Assembly (NCBI RefSeq): GCF_033170385.1
Contig: NZ_CP126170.1
Location: forward strand, 2,256,001-2,320,000
DNA from: Xanthomonas rydalmerensis
GTDB taxonomy: Bacteria; Pseudomonadota; Gammaproteobacteria; Xanthomonadales; Xanthomonadaceae
Direction of reading: 5' to 3'
DNA: 64,000 nt
Shown here: in pieces, positions 46,266-55,844 of the stretch
Position numbering within the stretch: the stretch's first letter is position 1
Layout of the letters: each line of letters begins with the position of its first letter
Notes under the pieces: model-generated
What the model saw: only the letters and a program-made list of their open reading frames with translations
What the model was told of the DNA's origin: nothing
The model's database searches: none
Made by a program: the position numbers and the translations under genes

Positions 46266-46434
46266 TGCGACCAGTACTCAGGTTGTGCCTGGCGTCGCGC
46301 CAGGGTGTGTGTCGTTCATATCCCTGCACTGGCGGGCGCAGGTGCGTTGCGCAGGACCACGGGACGGGACGGTCGCCAGCGGCAGCGCCGGGGTGTTCGG
46401 CCAGGCGCACGCGCAACCGGGCGCAGGACCGACG

Positions 46435-46764
46435 TCAGCGGATCGCCGGCTTCGGTCCGATCTCGTTGGCGTCGGCCTTGTTGGCGACCACGTCCACCAC
46501 CTTCTGCTTCTCGAAGTAGACGGTAAAGGCCGGATAGACCCAGCGGTTGATGGTCGGCCATTGCCGCTTCTGGCCGCCACGCGGCTCCAGCTTCTGCTGC
46601 GGGGCGCCGTAGCGCGCCTGCACCTGGGCCATGCTCAGGCCGCGGGTCGGCAGCGCCGCCGCGGGTTCTTCCTTGACCCGCTCGACCAGCAGGGTCTCGG
46701 CGTGGGCGCCGCCGGCCAGGCCCAACACGGCCAGCAGCGGCAGGACGGACAGACGATGCTTCAT
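46435..46764 (-). CDS. Small periplasmic protein, hypothetical
   Basis: A 109-residue protein with a clear signal peptide (LSVLPLLAVLGLAGGAHAE) and a mature domain of about 85 residues containing TRGLSMAQVQARYGAP and WVYPAFTVYFEKQKVVDVV. The S-M-x-x-V-x-x-x-Y-G-x-P pattern recalls small SmpA/OmlA-like envelope domains, but this is only a resemblance. Downstream of rpmJ, from which it is separated by a terminator. Confidence 0.78.
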   Translation of the reverse strand: MKHRLSVLPLLAVLGLAGGAHAETLLVERVKEEPAAALPTRGLSMAQVQARYGAPQQKLEPRGGQKRQWPTINRWVYPAFTVYFEKQKVVDVVANKADANEIGPKPAIR

Positions 46765-46814
46765 CACGTGTACTCCCCAGAGGACGAGCGTCGATTACAG
46801 CAAACTTCGGCAAC

Positions 46815-46834
46815 AAAAAACCGCCCGAAGGCGG
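46815..46834 (-). terminator. Rho-independent terminator of rpmJ
   Basis: A CCGCC/GGCGG stem with a CGAA loop (TTCG on the minus strand) followed by six T residues on the minus strand, about 58 bases after the rpmJ stop codon. Confidence 0.8.
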
Positions 46835-46891
46835 CTTTCGTCGACGACCGGCCACCGCTGCGCGCAGCGCGGCAGGGTAGGCCGGGTCGGA

Positions 46892-47017
46892 TCAGCGCTG
46901 GCGCGCCTTGAAACGGGGGTTGGACTTGCAGATCACGAAGACCTTACCGCGGCGGCGGACCACCTTGCAGTCGCGGTGACGGGCCTTCGCCGACTTCAGG
47001 GAGGACAGGACTTTCAT
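46892..47017 (-). CDS. rpmJ: 50S ribosomal protein L36
   Basis: A 41-residue protein beginning [20 protein letters not shown] and ending [12 protein letters not shown]. Two cysteines and the longer C-terminus place it with the YkgO-like, zinc-free form rather than the four-ligand zinc form of 37-38 residues. The reading is unambiguous despite the small size; GGTGTGCC before the ATG gives a modest ribosome site. Monocistronic, divergent from cmk. Confidence 0.95.
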   Translation of the reverse strand: MKVLSSLKSAKARHRDCKVVRRRGKVFVICKSNPRFKARQR

Positions 47018-47157
47018 GGCACACCTCGGCGTAAACTTGTGGATTCGAAGGAGGGCGGCACGGCCGAAACCATGGCGCGGGATCAGTAAGCCGGCGATTG
47101 TAGCCTGGTTTTCTTCATGGTTTCAACTGCTTGCGCCAGTCGGGCTGGCGTCGGCGC

Positions 47158-47163
47158 TACAAT
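47158..47163 (+). promoter_or_regulatory. Possible -10 element of cmk
   Basis: TACAAT lies 27 bases before the cmk start codon. The nearest TTGCGC is 21 bases upstream, longer than the ideal spacing, so the -35 is uncertain. Confidence 0.4.
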
Positions 47164-47189
47164 GCGCCGCCCCCCGTCCGAGGAACCGC

Positions 47190-47861
47190 ATGAACGAGCC
47201 CGCTCCCGTCCTGACCATCGATGGCCCGTCCGGGGCCGGCAAAGGCACCGTCAGCCGCATCGTCGCCGCCCGCCTGGGCTGGCATTACCTGGATTCGGGG
47301 GCGCTGTACCGGGCGGTCGGGGTCGCGGCCAGCTGGGCCAATCTGGACATTTCCGACGCCGCCGCCCTGGTGCGCTGCACCTTCGACACCCGGGTGGATT
47401 TCGACGAGGTCGCCGGCGGCGGCCTGCGGGTCCGGATCAACGGCGCCGATGCCACCGACGAACTGCGCCTGGAGACCACCGGCGCGGTGGCCTCGGCGAT
47501 TGCCGCCATTCCCGAGGTGCGCGCGGCGCTGAAGCAGCGCCAGCGCGCCTTCCGCACCCCGCCGGGGCTGGTCGCCGACGGCCGCGACATGGGCACGGTG
47601 ATTTTCCCGGACGCCCCGTACAAGGTGTTCCTGACCGCCAGCGCCGAGGAGCGCGCCCAGCGCCGGCATAAGCAGTTGAAGGAAAAAGGGGTTTCCGTTA
47701 TATTCGACGACCTGCTGCGCGAGATCATGGCCCGCGACGCACGCGATGCCCAACGCGCGGTGGCCCCGCTGAGGCCGGCAGACGATGCCGTCCTCCTCGA
47801 TACCACCGGCATGGACATCGACCAGGTGGTGGGCCGCGTCCTGCAGTTGTTGCCAGTCTGA
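47190..47861 (+). CDS. cmk: Cytidylate kinase
   Basis: A 223-residue nucleotide kinase that phosphorylates CMP and dCMP. P-loop GPSGAGKGT at 12-20, [11 protein letters not shown] substrate motif and [20 protein letters not shown] precedes the ATG. It lies directly before rpsA, the common order in proteobacteria. Confidence 0.97.
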   Translation: MNEPAPVLTIDGPSGAGKGTVSRIVAARLGWHYLDSGALYRAVGVAASWANLDISDAAALVRCTFDTRVDFDEVAGGGLRVRINGADATDELRLETTGAVASAIAAIPEVRAALKQRQRAFRTPPGLVADGRDMGTVIFPDAPYKVFLTASAEERAQRRHKQLKEKGVSVIFDDLLREIMARDARDAQRAVAPLRPADDAVLLDTTGMDIDQVVGRVLQLLPV

Positions 47862-48093
47862 GAGCAGTGCGCAGGGCAGGGCAGCAGAGTGGTGGTGGCA
47901 TGCATGCCACCGGTTTCTCGCAACACGCTACATCCAGGTTCCACCGATAGTGTCAAAGGCTCCGCTGCGCAATCCCGCGCTGCGGTTTTTCCATTCCACA
48001 CCCGGCCGCTGTTCGGGCCGACTAACAGGTGGGCAGTCGCTGTTTTTCCAGAAGAAAAACGCCCTGTCCGTGTGTCCACTAGAGTAATTTCAA

Positions 48094-49773
48094 ATGACCG
48101 AATCTTTTGCCGAACTGTTCGAAGCCAGCCAAGCCAATCTGGCCAAGCTGAAGCCCGGCGCCATCGTCACCGGTACCGTCGTGGAAGTCCGCGGCGACGT
48201 GGTGGTGATCAACGCCGGCCTGAAGTCCGAAGGCATCGTGCCGATCGAGCAGTTCCGTAACGACGCTGGCGAGATCGACGTCGCCGAAGGCGACCTGGTC
48301 AAGGTCGCGCTCGACTCGCTCGAGAACGGCTTCGGCGAGACCGTGCTGTCGCGCGAGAAGGCCAAGCGCGCCATGGTGTGGGACGAGCTGGAAGAAGCGT
48401 TGGAAAAGAACGAGACCATCACCGGCCGCATCAGCGGCAAGGTCAAGGGTGGTTTCACCGTGGACATCAAGGATGTCCGCGCGTTCCTGCCCGGTTCGCT
48501 GGTGGATGTGCGCCCGGTGCGCGACCCGGCCTACCTGGAAGGCAAGGAACTGGAGTTCAAGCTGATCAAGCTGGACCGCAAGCGCAACAACGTGGTGGTC
48601 TCGCGTCGTGCGGTGGTCGAGAGCGAGCACTCGGAAGAGCGCGAGCAGCTGATGGACAAGCTGCAGGAAGGCGCGATCCTGAAGGGTGTGGTCAAGAACC
48701 TGACCGACTACGGCGCGTTCGTGGACCTGGGCGGCATCGACGGCCTGCTGCACATCACCGACATGGCCTGGAAGCGCGTGCGCCATCCGTCCGAAGTGGT
48801 CAACGTCGGCGACGAGTTGGACGTGCGCGTGCTGAAGTTCGATCGCGAGCGTAACCGCGTCAGCCTCGGCCTGAAGCAGCTGGGCGAGGATCCGTGGGAC
48901 AACATCGCCCGTCGTTACCCGGCCAACAGCCGCGTGTTCGGCAAGGTCTCCAACGTCACCGATTACGGCGCGTTCGTCGAGATCGAGCCGGGCGTGGAAG
49001 GCCTGGTGCACGTGTCCGAGATGGACTGGACCAACAAGAACGTCAACCCGTCCAAGGTCGTGCAGGTCGGCGACGAAGTCGAAGTGATGGTGCTGGACGT
49101 GGACGAGGAGCGTCGCCGCATCTCGCTGGGCATGAAGCAGGTCGCCGCCAATCCGTGGGAGACCTTCGCCGCCACCCACAAGAAGAACGACAAGGTGTCC
49201 GGCCAGATCAAGTCGATCACCGACTTCGGCATCTTCATCGGGCTGGACGGCGGCATCGACGGCCTGGTGCACCTGTCCGACATCAGCTGGAACACCACCG
49301 GCGAAGACATCGTGCGCAACTTCAAGAAGGGCGACACGCTGGAAGCCGTGGTGCTGGCGGTGGACCCGGAGCGTGAGCGCATCAGCCTGGGCGTCAAGCA
49401 GTTGGAGCAGGATCCGTTCGGCCAGTACATGGCCGCCAACCCGAAGGGCTCGAAGGTCGAGGGCGTGGTGCGTGAAGTGGACGCCAAGGGCGCCACCATC
49501 GACCTGGCCGACGGCATCGAAGGCTACGTCGCCGCGCGCGACATCGCCAACGAGCGCGTCGACGACGCCAGCCAGCACCTGAAGGTCGGCGACAAGATCG
49601 AAGCCAAGTTCGTGGGCATGGACCGCAAGGGCCGCACCCTGCAGCTGTCGATCAAGGCCAAGGACGATGCCGAAATGCGCGAAGTGCTGGAGGAATACCA
49701 GTCCGCGTCGGGCGGCACCACCCAGTTGGGCGCGCTGCTGCGTGCACAGCTGAACGGCAACAAGTCCGAGTAA
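48094..49773 (+). CDS. rpsA: 30S ribosomal protein S1
   Basis: A 559-residue RNA-binding ribosomal protein with six S1 repeats, the later ones showing [40 protein letters not shown] and [20 protein letters not shown]. There is no Shine-Dalgarno sequence before the ATG (AATTTCAA), as in E. coli rpsA, where translation is controlled by S1 itself. A 232-base leader separates it from cmk. Confidence 0.98.
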   Translation: MTESFAELFEASQANLAKLKPGAIVTGTVVEVRGDVVVINAGLKSEGIVPIEQFRNDAGEIDVAEGDLVKVALDSLENGFGETVLSREKAKRAMVWDELEEALEKNETITGRISGKVKGGFTVDIKDVRAFLPGSLVDVRPVRDPAYLEGKELEFKLIKLDRKRNNVVVSRRAVVESEHSEEREQLMDKLQEGAILKGVVKNLTDYGAFVDLGGIDGLLHITDMAWKRVRHPSEVVNVGDELDVRVLKFDRERNRVSLGLKQLGEDPWDNIARRYPANSRVFGKVSNVTDYGAFVEIEPGVEGLVHVSEMDWTNKNVNPSKVVQVGDEVEVMVLDVDEERRRISLGMKQVAANPWETFAATHKKNDKVSGQIKSITDFGIFIGLDGGIDGLVHLSDISWNTTGEDIVRNFKKGDTLEAVVLAVDPERERISLGVKQLEQDPFGQYMAANPKGSKVEGVVREVDAKGATIDLADGIEGYVAARDIANERVDDASQHLKVGDKIEAKFVGMDRKGRTLQLSIKAKDDAEMREVLEEYQSASGGTTQLGALLRAQLNGNKSE

Positions 49774-49792
49774 TCCGCCACACGCAGCGTTA

Positions 49793-49825
49793 CTGGCACG
49801 GCTCGGTGTTCCCGGGCCGTGCCAG
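49793..49825 (+). terminator. Hairpin between rpsA and ihfB
   Basis: A perfect ten-base stem (CTGGCACGGC/GCCGTGCCAG) with a 13-base loop lies 19 bases after the rpsA stop. No T-tract follows, so it may be a partial terminator or processing site within the operon. Confidence 0.5.
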
Positions 49826-49852
49826 GTTGCGACCCCACTGCACGAATCCGCA

Positions 49853-50158
49853 ATGACAAAATCCGAGCTGATCGAAATCCTGGCGCGCAAGCAGGCGCAT
49901 CTGAAGTCGGACGACGTCGATCTGGCGGTGAAGTCGTTGTTGGAAATGATGGGCGGCGCCCTGTCCGGCGGTGATCGCATCGAGATCCGCGGCTTCGGCA
50001 GCTTTTCCCTGCATTACCGGCCGCCGCGCCTGGGACGCAATCCCAAGACCGGCGAGTCCGTCGCGCTTCCCGGCAAGCACGTGCCGCATTTCAAGCCCGG
50101 CAAGGAGCTGCGCGAGCGCGTGAGCGGCGTCGTTCCGGTCGAATCCGACACGCCCTGA
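49853..50158 (+). CDS. ihfB: Integration host factor subunit beta
   Basis: A 101-residue DNA-bending protein that pairs with IhfA. The HU/IHF fold is clear, with [20 protein letters not shown] and the DNA-arm [13 protein letters not shown] with its intercalating proline. The order rpsA-ihfB-lapA is conserved in gammaproteobacteria. Confidence 0.97.
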   Translation: MTKSELIEILARKQAHLKSDDVDLAVKSLLEMMGGALSGGDRIEIRGFGSFSLHYRPPRLGRNPKTGESVALPGKHVPHFKPGKELRERVSGVVPVESDTP

Positions 50159-50165
50159 GTCCGGC

Positions 50166-50183
50166 TTCCGGCGTTTGCCGGAA
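50166..50183. terminator. Short hairpin between ihfB and lapA
   Basis: TTCCGGC-GTTT-GCCGGAA, a perfect seven-base stem with a four-base loop, lies seven bases after the ihfB stop. No T-tract follows. Confidence 0.4.
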
Positions 50184-50231
50184 TCCACGCCTGTTCGGCT
50201 AATCTAGTGTCTCCCGACGCTGGAGTTGCTC

Positions 50232-50528
50232 ATGAAGATTGCACGACTGCTGATCCTGCTGGTGTTGCTGTTGGCCGGCCTGGTCATCGGGTCGCTCAAT
50301 TCGCAGCCGATCCAGATCAACTTCGTGTTCTCCAGCATCGCCACCACCTCCGGCATCGCCATCATCGTCTCGCTGTTCGCCGGCGTGCTGATCGGCGCTT
50401 CGCTGGTCCTGGCGACCCTGGTGATCCCCCTGTATGCCAAGCTGCGTCGCGCCAACAAGGCCGCGAACGCCGCGACCCCGGCCGTCGCGCCGGTTTCTTC
50501 CCATGCCCAGCCCTTGGACGGACGCTGA
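50232..50528 (+). CDS. lapA: Lipopolysaccharide assembly protein LapA
   Basis: A 98-residue inner-membrane protein of the DUF1049 family. Two helices (ARLLILLVLLLAGLVIGSLN and IAIIVSLFAGVLIGASLVLA) are followed by a short charged cytoplasmic tail. LapA works with LapB to tune LpxC degradation and so LPS synthesis. GGAG precedes the ATG. Six bases before lapB. Confidence 0.92.
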   Translation: MKIARLLILLVLLLAGLVIGSLNSQPIQINFVFSSIATTSGIAIIVSLFAGVLIGASLVLATLVIPLYAKLRRANKAANAATPAVAPVSSHAQPLDGR

Positions 50529-50534
50529 TCTTCG

Positions 50535-51713
50535 ATGGACTTTCTGACCGAGTGGTTCTGGTTCTTCCTGTTCCTGCCGCTGGCAGCGCTGAGTGGCTGG
50601 GTGATCGGCCGCCGTGGCGGCCAGCGCCATGGCGATACCCAGGTCAGCCGGCTCTCCAGTACCTATTTCCGCGGCCTCAACTATCTGCTCAACGAGCAGC
50701 CGGACAAGGCGATCGAGCTGTTTCTGCACATCGCCGAACTGGACAAGGAAACCTTCGAGACCCAGGTCGCGCTGGGCCACCTGTTCCGCCGCCGCGGTGA
50801 GGTCGATCGCGCCATCCGCCTGCACCAGGGCCTGGTCCAGCGCGGCGACCTGAGCGACGCGCAGCGCGTGCAGGCCTTGCTGGCGCTGGGCGAGGACTAC
50901 ATGAAGTCGGGGCTGCTGGATCGCGCCGAAACCGTGTTCACCGAACTGGCGCAGATCGACCAGCGCGCGCCGCAGGCGCTCAAGCACCTGATCGGCATCT
51001 ACCAGGCCGAACGCGACTGGGAAAAGGCCATCGACAACGCCACCCGCTACGAAGAGGTGACCGGCGAGCCGATGGGCAAGCTGATCGCCCAGTTCGAATG
51101 CGAGTTGGCCGACCGCTATCGCGCGTCGGGCAAGAACGACCTGGCGCGGGCGGCGATCGCGCGTGCCTACCAGGCCGATGCCAAGTCGGTGCGCGCCGGC
51201 ATCCTGGAAGGACGCATCGACGTCGACGATGGCAACGACGAGGCCGCCATCCGCGCCTTCGAGCGCGCCGCCCGCCACGACCCGGACTACCTGCCGGAGA
51301 TCATGCCTGCGCTGATGGACTGCTACCGGCGCGGCAACGATCTCAGCGGCGCGCGTGCGTTCCTGTCGGAGATGACCGAGCACTATCGCGGCATCGCCCC
51401 GGTGTTGGCGCTGACCCGTCTGATGGAGTCGCAGGAAGGTATTTCCGCCGCGCGCTCCTATCTCGGCCGGCAGCTCAAGGACCGCCCGTCGGTGCGCGGC
51501 GAGTCCGCGCTGATCGACCTGACCCTGGCCGAGGGCGCCGACTCCACCGCGACCCTGCAGGACCTCAAGCACATCACCGACCAGTTGCTGGTGCGCAATC
51601 CCAGCTACCGCTGCACCCGTTGCGGCTTCGGTGCGCGTACCCACCACTGGCAATGCCCCAGTTGCAAGGAGTGGGGCACGGTCAAGCCGCTGCTCAACTA
51701 CGCGGTGGTGTAA
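50535..51713 (+). CDS. lapB: Lipopolysaccharide assembly protein LapB
   Basis: A 392-residue protein anchored by an N-terminal helix (WFWFFLFLPLAALSGWVIG), with TPR repeats through the middle and a C-terminal rubredoxin-like metal knuckle with C360, C363, C374 and C377. It brings LpxC to the FtsH protease. Its TAA stop shares one base with the next start codon, coupling LPS control to sugar-lipid synthesis genes. Confidence 0.96.
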   Translation: MDFLTEWFWFFLFLPLAALSGWVIGRRGGQRHGDTQVSRLSSTYFRGLNYLLNEQPDKAIELFLHIAELDKETFETQVALGHLFRRRGEVDRAIRLHQGLVQRGDLSDAQRVQALLALGEDYMKSGLLDRAETVFTELAQIDQRAPQALKHLIGIYQAERDWEKAIDNATRYEEVTGEPMGKLIAQFECELADRYRASGKNDLARAAIARAYQADAKSVRAGILEGRIDVDDGNDEAAIRAFERAARHDPDYLPEIMPALMDCYRRGNDLSGARAFLSEMTEHYRGIAPVLALTRLMESQEGISAARSYLGRQLKDRPSVRGESALIDLTLAEGADSTATLQDLKHITDQLLVRNPSYRCTRCGFGARTHHWQCPSCKEWGTVKPLLNYAVV

Positions 51714-52702
51714 TGCCCATCGCAGGAGCCGCGCTGCTCTTGGCGCTCGGGGCATTCAGCGCGGCCGGCACCTGGCTGTCGCGCCGCTACGCACTCAAGC
51801 GCAAGCTGATGGACGCGCCCGGCGAGCGGCGCAGCCATACCGTAGCGACGCCGCGCGGTGGCGGCGTGGCGATCGTGGCGGCAGTCCTGCTCGCCTGCGG
51901 CTGGGCGGCGCTGCAATGGCCGCAGCACGGTGACGGCATCGCCACCTTCGCGGCCGGCCTGCTGCTGGTCGCCGGCATCGGCTGGTGGGACGACCACCGG
52001 CCGCTGTCGGCGGCGCTGCGATTGCTGGTGCATGCGGTGGCGGCGACCCTGCTCGCTGCACTTGTCTACAGTGCGAGCCAACCGTTGTGGGTGGTCGCGC
52101 TGGTGTGGTTTGCAACGGTTTCGCTGATCAATATCTGGAATTTCATGGATGGCATCAATGGCCTGGCCTGCAGCCAGGCGATGATCGCGGCCATGGGATT
52201 CGCCTGGTTGCTGCCGGCGCCGCTGCGGTGGCCATGCTGGGTGCTGCTGGTCGCCTGTGCGGGGTTTCTGCCGTTCAACTATCCCCGGGCGCGCATTTTC
52301 CTCGGAGATGTCGGCAGTGGCGCACTCGGTTACCTGATCGCCGCACTGTTCGCCTGGTGTCTGGTGGCCGGTGAGCAGGCACCATGGCTGCCGGCATTGC
52401 CGCTGTCGGCCTTCGCCATCGACGCAGGCTTCACGCTCGCCTCGCGCATGCTCGCGGGCGAACGTTGGTGGCAACCGCACGCGCAACATTTTTATCAGCG
52501 TTGGGTACACACCGGCAGTAGCCATACTGTCGTCACGCTCGCCTACGGTCTGTTCAGCATCGTCGCGATTACAATCGCGCGGCTGGGCAGGCCCCTGGAT
52601 GCGGGCGTCCAGGCCGGTCTGACGATCGCCTGGTTCTGTTCGGCAGGTGTGCTTTGGCTGGCTTTGCGCAACCGGATGCGCCGAACTCTCACGGATCACT
52701 GA
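51713..52702 (+). CDS. WecA/MraY-family sugar-phosphate transferase
   Basis: A 329-residue multi-pass membrane enzyme expected to move a sugar-1-phosphate from a UDP-sugar to undecaprenyl phosphate. Family motifs are RRSHTVATPRGGGVA, the Asp pair in WWDDHRPLS, WNFMDGINGLA and FLGDVGSGALGY, with a C-terminal histidine-rich loop (HAQHFYQRWVHTGSSH). Starts one base inside the lapB stop and ends overlapping the next gene by one base. Likely initiates O-antigen or a related glycan; closer to WbpL/WecA than to MraY. Confidence 0.9.
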   Translation: MPIAGAALLLALGAFSAAGTWLSRRYALKRKLMDAPGERRSHTVATPRGGGVAIVAAVLLACGWAALQWPQHGDGIATFAAGLLLVAGIGWWDDHRPLSAALRLLVHAVAATLLAALVYSASQPLWVVALVWFATVSLINIWNFMDGINGLACSQAMIAAMGFAWLLPAPLRWPCWVLLVACAGFLPFNYPRARIFLGDVGSGALGYLIAALFAWCLVAGEQAPWLPALPLSAFAIDAGFTLASRMLAGERWWQPHAQHFYQRWVHTGSSHTVVTLAYGLFSIVAITIARLGRPLDAGVQAGLTIAWFCSAGVLWLALRNRMRRTLTDH

Positions 52703-54612
52703 TGCTTTCCACGCGCGACCGATTCACCGAGCTGTTTCCCAAGGCCTCCGTGGTCGTCCACGATCTGGCCATTGTCTGGGTCTGCTGGCAACTGCTGCAT
52801 GCTGCCCGCTACACCATGCTGCCTGGCGAGCATCCGTTGCCGCTGTGGAACCTCAACACCGCCATCGTGCTGGTGGCGCAGGGGCTGGTGTTCTGGAAGG
52901 TCGGCCTGTATCGCGGCCTGTGGCGCTTCGCCAGCGTTCCCGACCTGCTCAATATCTTCAAGGCCAGCTTCTATGGCCTGGTGGCGATCGTGCTGGGGCT
53001 GGCCTACAGCCGCTTCGATGCGATCCCGCTGTCGGTGCTGATGGTGTATCCGTTTGCGTTGTCGGCGCTGCTCGGCGCGCCGCGCCTGCTGTACCGCGCC
53101 TGGAAGGATTATCAGATCGCCCATTCGGACGACACCGCGCGGCGCGTGCTGATCGTTGGCGCTGGCCGTGCCGCCGAGGCACTGGTGCGCGACCTGCGCC
53201 GCTCCGGTGCCTACCAGCCCGTGGGTTTCGTCGACGACGCCGGCCACCTGCACGGCGCCAAGCTGCAAGGCCTGCCGATCCTGGGCCGCATCGACGAAGC
53301 CGGCGCGATCGCCAAGGAAACCGCGGCCAAGCTGCTGGTCATCGCGATCCCCTCACTGGACGCGGCCGGCATGCAGCGGGTGGTGGCGATCTGCGAGAGC
53401 ACCGGCCTGCCGTTCCGCACTGTGCCGAGGCTGGTCGACGTCCTTGAGGGCCACTACCTGCCGGGCGAACTGAAGGAGGTCGCGATCGAGGACCTGCTCG
53501 GGCGCAAGCCGGTGACACCGGACTGGAAGCTGATCAAGGGCTGGCTGTCCGGGCGCACGGTGCTGGTCACCGGCGCCGGCGGTTCGATCGGTTCGGAACT
53601 GTGCCGGCAGTGCGCGCGTCACGGCGCGCGCAAGATCGTGCTGCTGGAGATCAACGAACTGGCGCTGATCACCATCCATGCCGACCTGCACCGCACCTTC
53701 CCAGATCTGGAGATCGACTGCGTGCTGGGCGATTGCGGCGATCCGGCGGTGATCCGCCACGCCATGAAGGTGGCCGAGCCGGACGCGGTGTTCCATGCCG
53801 CCGCCTACAAGCAGGTGCCGCTGCTGGAGCGGCAGTGTCGCGAGGCGGTGCGCAACAACGTGCTGGCCACCGAGAACGTGGCGCGTGCCTGTGTCGCGGC
53901 GAAGGTCTCGACCTTCGTGTTCATTTCCACCGACAAGGCGGTCAACCCAGTCAACCTGCTCGGCGCGTCCAAGCGCTACGCGGAAATGGTGTGCCAGTCG
54001 CTGGACGATCAGGCGGTCAGCACGCGCTTCGTGACTGTGCGCTTCGGCAACGTGCTGGATTCGGCCGGCAGCGTGGTGCCGCTGTTCCGCGAGCAGATCC
54101 GCCAGGGCGGTCCGGTGACGGTCACCGATCCGCAGGTGACGCGCTACTTCATGACCATCCCCGAAGCCAGCCAGTTGATCGTGCAGGCGGCCGCGTCGGC
54201 GTCGCATGGCGCCATCTACACGCTGGACATGGGCGAGCCGGTACCGATCCGCCTGCTCGCCGAGCAGATGATCCGCCTGGCGGGCAAGCAGCCCGGGCGC
54301 GACATCGCCATCGTCTACACCGGCCTGCGTCCGGGCGAGAAGCTGCACGAGACCTTGTTCTACGCCGACGAAAACTATCGGCCGACGTCGCATCCGAAGA
54401 TCCTGGAGGCCGGCGTGCGCAGCTTCTCGCGCGAGGACGTGCTGCGTGGCGTGCAGCAGTTGCGCGCGGCGGTGGCCGACTACGACAGCGAGACCATCGA
54501 GAAGGTGCTGCGCATGACCATGCCGGAGTTCGCTCCTCTGCGTCAGCAAGGCGATCACGACGGCTCCGCTACCATCGTTCCATTCCCCGCACGCGAGGCC
54601 AGAAGGCTCTGA
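52702..54612 (+). CDS. Membrane-bound NDP-sugar epimerase/dehydratase, CapD/WbpM/PglF family
   Basis: A 636-residue protein. Four N-terminal helices (to about residue 125) are followed by a first Rossmann-like domain (LIVGAGRAAEALVRDLRR) and a catalytic NAD-dependent domain with GAGGSIGSEL at about 290-300, the FISTDKAVNPVN motif and GASKRYAEM. WbpM-type enzymes make 4-keto-6-deoxy sugars such as those leading to QuiNAc or bacillosamine. At the place where WbpM-family members often have Met-x-x-x-Lys, a Leu is seen. Coupled to the genes on both sides. Confidence 0.92.
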   Translation: MLSTRDRFTELFPKASVVVHDLAIVWVCWQLLHAARYTMLPGEHPLPLWNLNTAIVLVAQGLVFWKVGLYRGLWRFASVPDLLNIFKASFYGLVAIVLGLAYSRFDAIPLSVLMVYPFALSALLGAPRLLYRAWKDYQIAHSDDTARRVLIVGAGRAAEALVRDLRRSGAYQPVGFVDDAGHLHGAKLQGLPILGRIDEAGAIAKETAAKLLVIAIPSLDAAGMQRVVAICESTGLPFRTVPRLVDVLEGHYLPGELKEVAIEDLLGRKPVTPDWKLIKGWLSGRTVLVTGAGGSIGSELCRQCARHGARKIVLLEINELALITIHADLHRTFPDLEIDCVLGDCGDPAVIRHAMKVAEPDAVFHAAAYKQVPLLERQCREAVRNNVLATENVARACVAAKVSTFVFISTDKAVNPVNLLGASKRYAEMVCQSLDDQAVSTRFVTVRFGNVLDSAGSVVPLFREQIRQGGPVTVTDPQVTRYFMTIPEASQLIVQAAASASHGAIYTLDMGEPVPIRLLAEQMIRLAGKQPGRDIAIVYTGLRPGEKLHETLFYADENYRPTSHPKILEAGVRSFSREDVLRGVQQLRAAVADYDSETIEKVLRMTMPEFAPLRQQGDHDGSATIVPFPAREARRL

Positions 54613-55493
54613 TGAGCAAGAGAATCCGCAAGGCAGTATTCCCGGTGGCAGGTTTGGGTACCCGCTTCCTTCCCGCCACCAAGACCGTTCCCAAGGAAAT
54701 GCTGCCGATCATCGATCGGCCGTTGATCCAGTACGCCGTGGACGAGGCGATCGAAGCCGGTTGCGACACCCTGATCTTCGTCACCAACCGCTACAAACAC
54801 GCGGTCGCGGATTATTTCGACAAGGCCTACGAGTTGGAGCAGAAGCTGGAGCGTGCCGGCAAGCACGAGCAGCTGGAAATGATCCGCCACGTGCTGCCCG
54901 AGGGCGTGCGCGCGATCTTCGTGACCCAGGCCGAAGCGCTGGGCCTGGGCCATGCGGTGCTGTGCGCCAAGTCGGTGATCGGCGACGAGCCGTTCGCGGT
55001 GTTGCTGCCGGACGACCTGATCTGGAACCGTGGCGACGGCGCGCTGAAGCAGATGGCCGATCTCAACGAGCGCAGCGGCGCCAGCGTGATCGCGGTGGAA
55101 GACGTGCCGCACGAGAACACCGCCAGCTACGGCATCGTGGCTACCGAGGCGTTCGACGGCCGCAAGGGCCGTATCGCGCAGATCGTCGAGAAGCCCAAGC
55201 CGGAAGACGCGCCGAGCGATCTGGCAGTGGTGGGGCGGTATGTGCTCAGCTCGAAGATCTTCGAACTGCTGGAAAGCACCGGCACCGGTGCCGGCGGCGA
55301 GATCCAGCTGACCGACGCCATCGCCGCGCTGCTGAAGAGCGAAGAAGTCGACGCCTATCGTTTCGAGGGCACCCGCTTCGACTGCGGTACCCACCTGGGC
55401 CTGGTCGAGGCGACGATCCGTTTCGCGCTGGAGAACAAGAAGCTGGCCAAGCCGGCGCGCGAGAAGCTCACCCAGATGCTCGCCGAGGAGTGA
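54612..55493 (+). CDS. galU: UTP-glucose-1-phosphate uridylyltransferase
   Basis: A 293-residue nucleotidyltransferase that makes UDP-glucose for LPS, xanthan-like exopolysaccharide and other glycans. The N-terminal signature VFPVAGLGTRFLPATKTVPK and the EKP and GGEIQLTDA motifs are intact. Its ATG overlaps the preceding stop by one base. Last gene of the envelope run, closed by a strong terminator 96 bases on. Confidence 0.97.
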   Translation: MSKRIRKAVFPVAGLGTRFLPATKTVPKEMLPIIDRPLIQYAVDEAIEAGCDTLIFVTNRYKHAVADYFDKAYELEQKLERAGKHEQLEMIRHVLPEGVRAIFVTQAEALGLGHAVLCAKSVIGDEPFAVLLPDDLIWNRGDGALKQMADLNERSGASVIAVEDVPHENTASYGIVATEAFDGRKGRIAQIVEKPKPEDAPSDLAVVGRYVLSSKIFELLESTGTGAGGEIQLTDAIAALLKSEEVDAYRFEGTRFDCGTHLGLVEATIRFALENKKLAKPAREKLTQMLAEE

Positions 55494-55588
55494 GGCTGGC
55501 GCCGCGCGCCGCTGCAGGGCGGCGCGCCGGCTGAGTGCTGATCCGAACGTCAAGCCGCTGATTCGATCCAGGTGGGTTGAATCGGATG

Positions 55589-55630
55589 ACAAACAGAAAA
55601 GGCAGCCGCGAGGCTGCCTTTTCTGTTTGT
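55589..55630. terminator. Perfect 19-bp bidirectional terminator
   Basis: Arms at 55589-55607 and 55612-55630 are perfect complements with a four-base loop. An A-rich left flank and T-rich right flank make it work in both directions, serving galU on the plus strand and the thiolase on the minus strand. Confidence 0.92.
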
Positions 55631-55669
55631 ACGTTGTTCGTACAGCAACGCTTGATGCCGGACCCTCAC

Positions 55670-55701
55670 CCCCAACCCCTCTCCCGGTGGGAGAGGGGCT
55701 A
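55670..55701. repeat. Intergenic palindromic repeat, copy 1
   Basis: A 32-base unit centred on CCCCTCTCCC-GGT-GGGAGAGGGG. An identical copy lies at 55795-55826. Between them is a related CTTCTCCC/GGGAGAAG hairpin. Confidence 0.8.
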
Positions 55702-55794
55702 GGTCCTGCTCCTTCTCCCTCCGGGAGAAGGTGGCCCGCAGGGCCGGATGAGGGTAGGGCGCACCCGCATGGTCTATTTCACACGTGCTTGGCC

Positions 55795-55826
55795 CCCCAA
55801 CCCCTCTCCCGGTGGGAGAGGGGCTA
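55795..55826. repeat. Intergenic palindromic repeat, copy 2
   Basis: Identical over 32 bases to the copy at 55670-55701, in the same orientation, 125 bases apart. It ends 19 bases from the thiolase stop codon. Confidence 0.8.
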
Positions 55827-55844
55827 AGAGCCCAGGTGGTGCGC

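Noticed and set aside
48079-49980. A 633-residue open frame opposite rpsA
   Set aside because: It is a GC-driven antisense frame over the conserved S1 repeats and has no ribosome site or domain.
55670-55826. CRISPR-like array from the repeated 32-base unit
   Set aside because: Only two copies, each itself a palindrome, with a structured rather than unique spacer; no cas genes.
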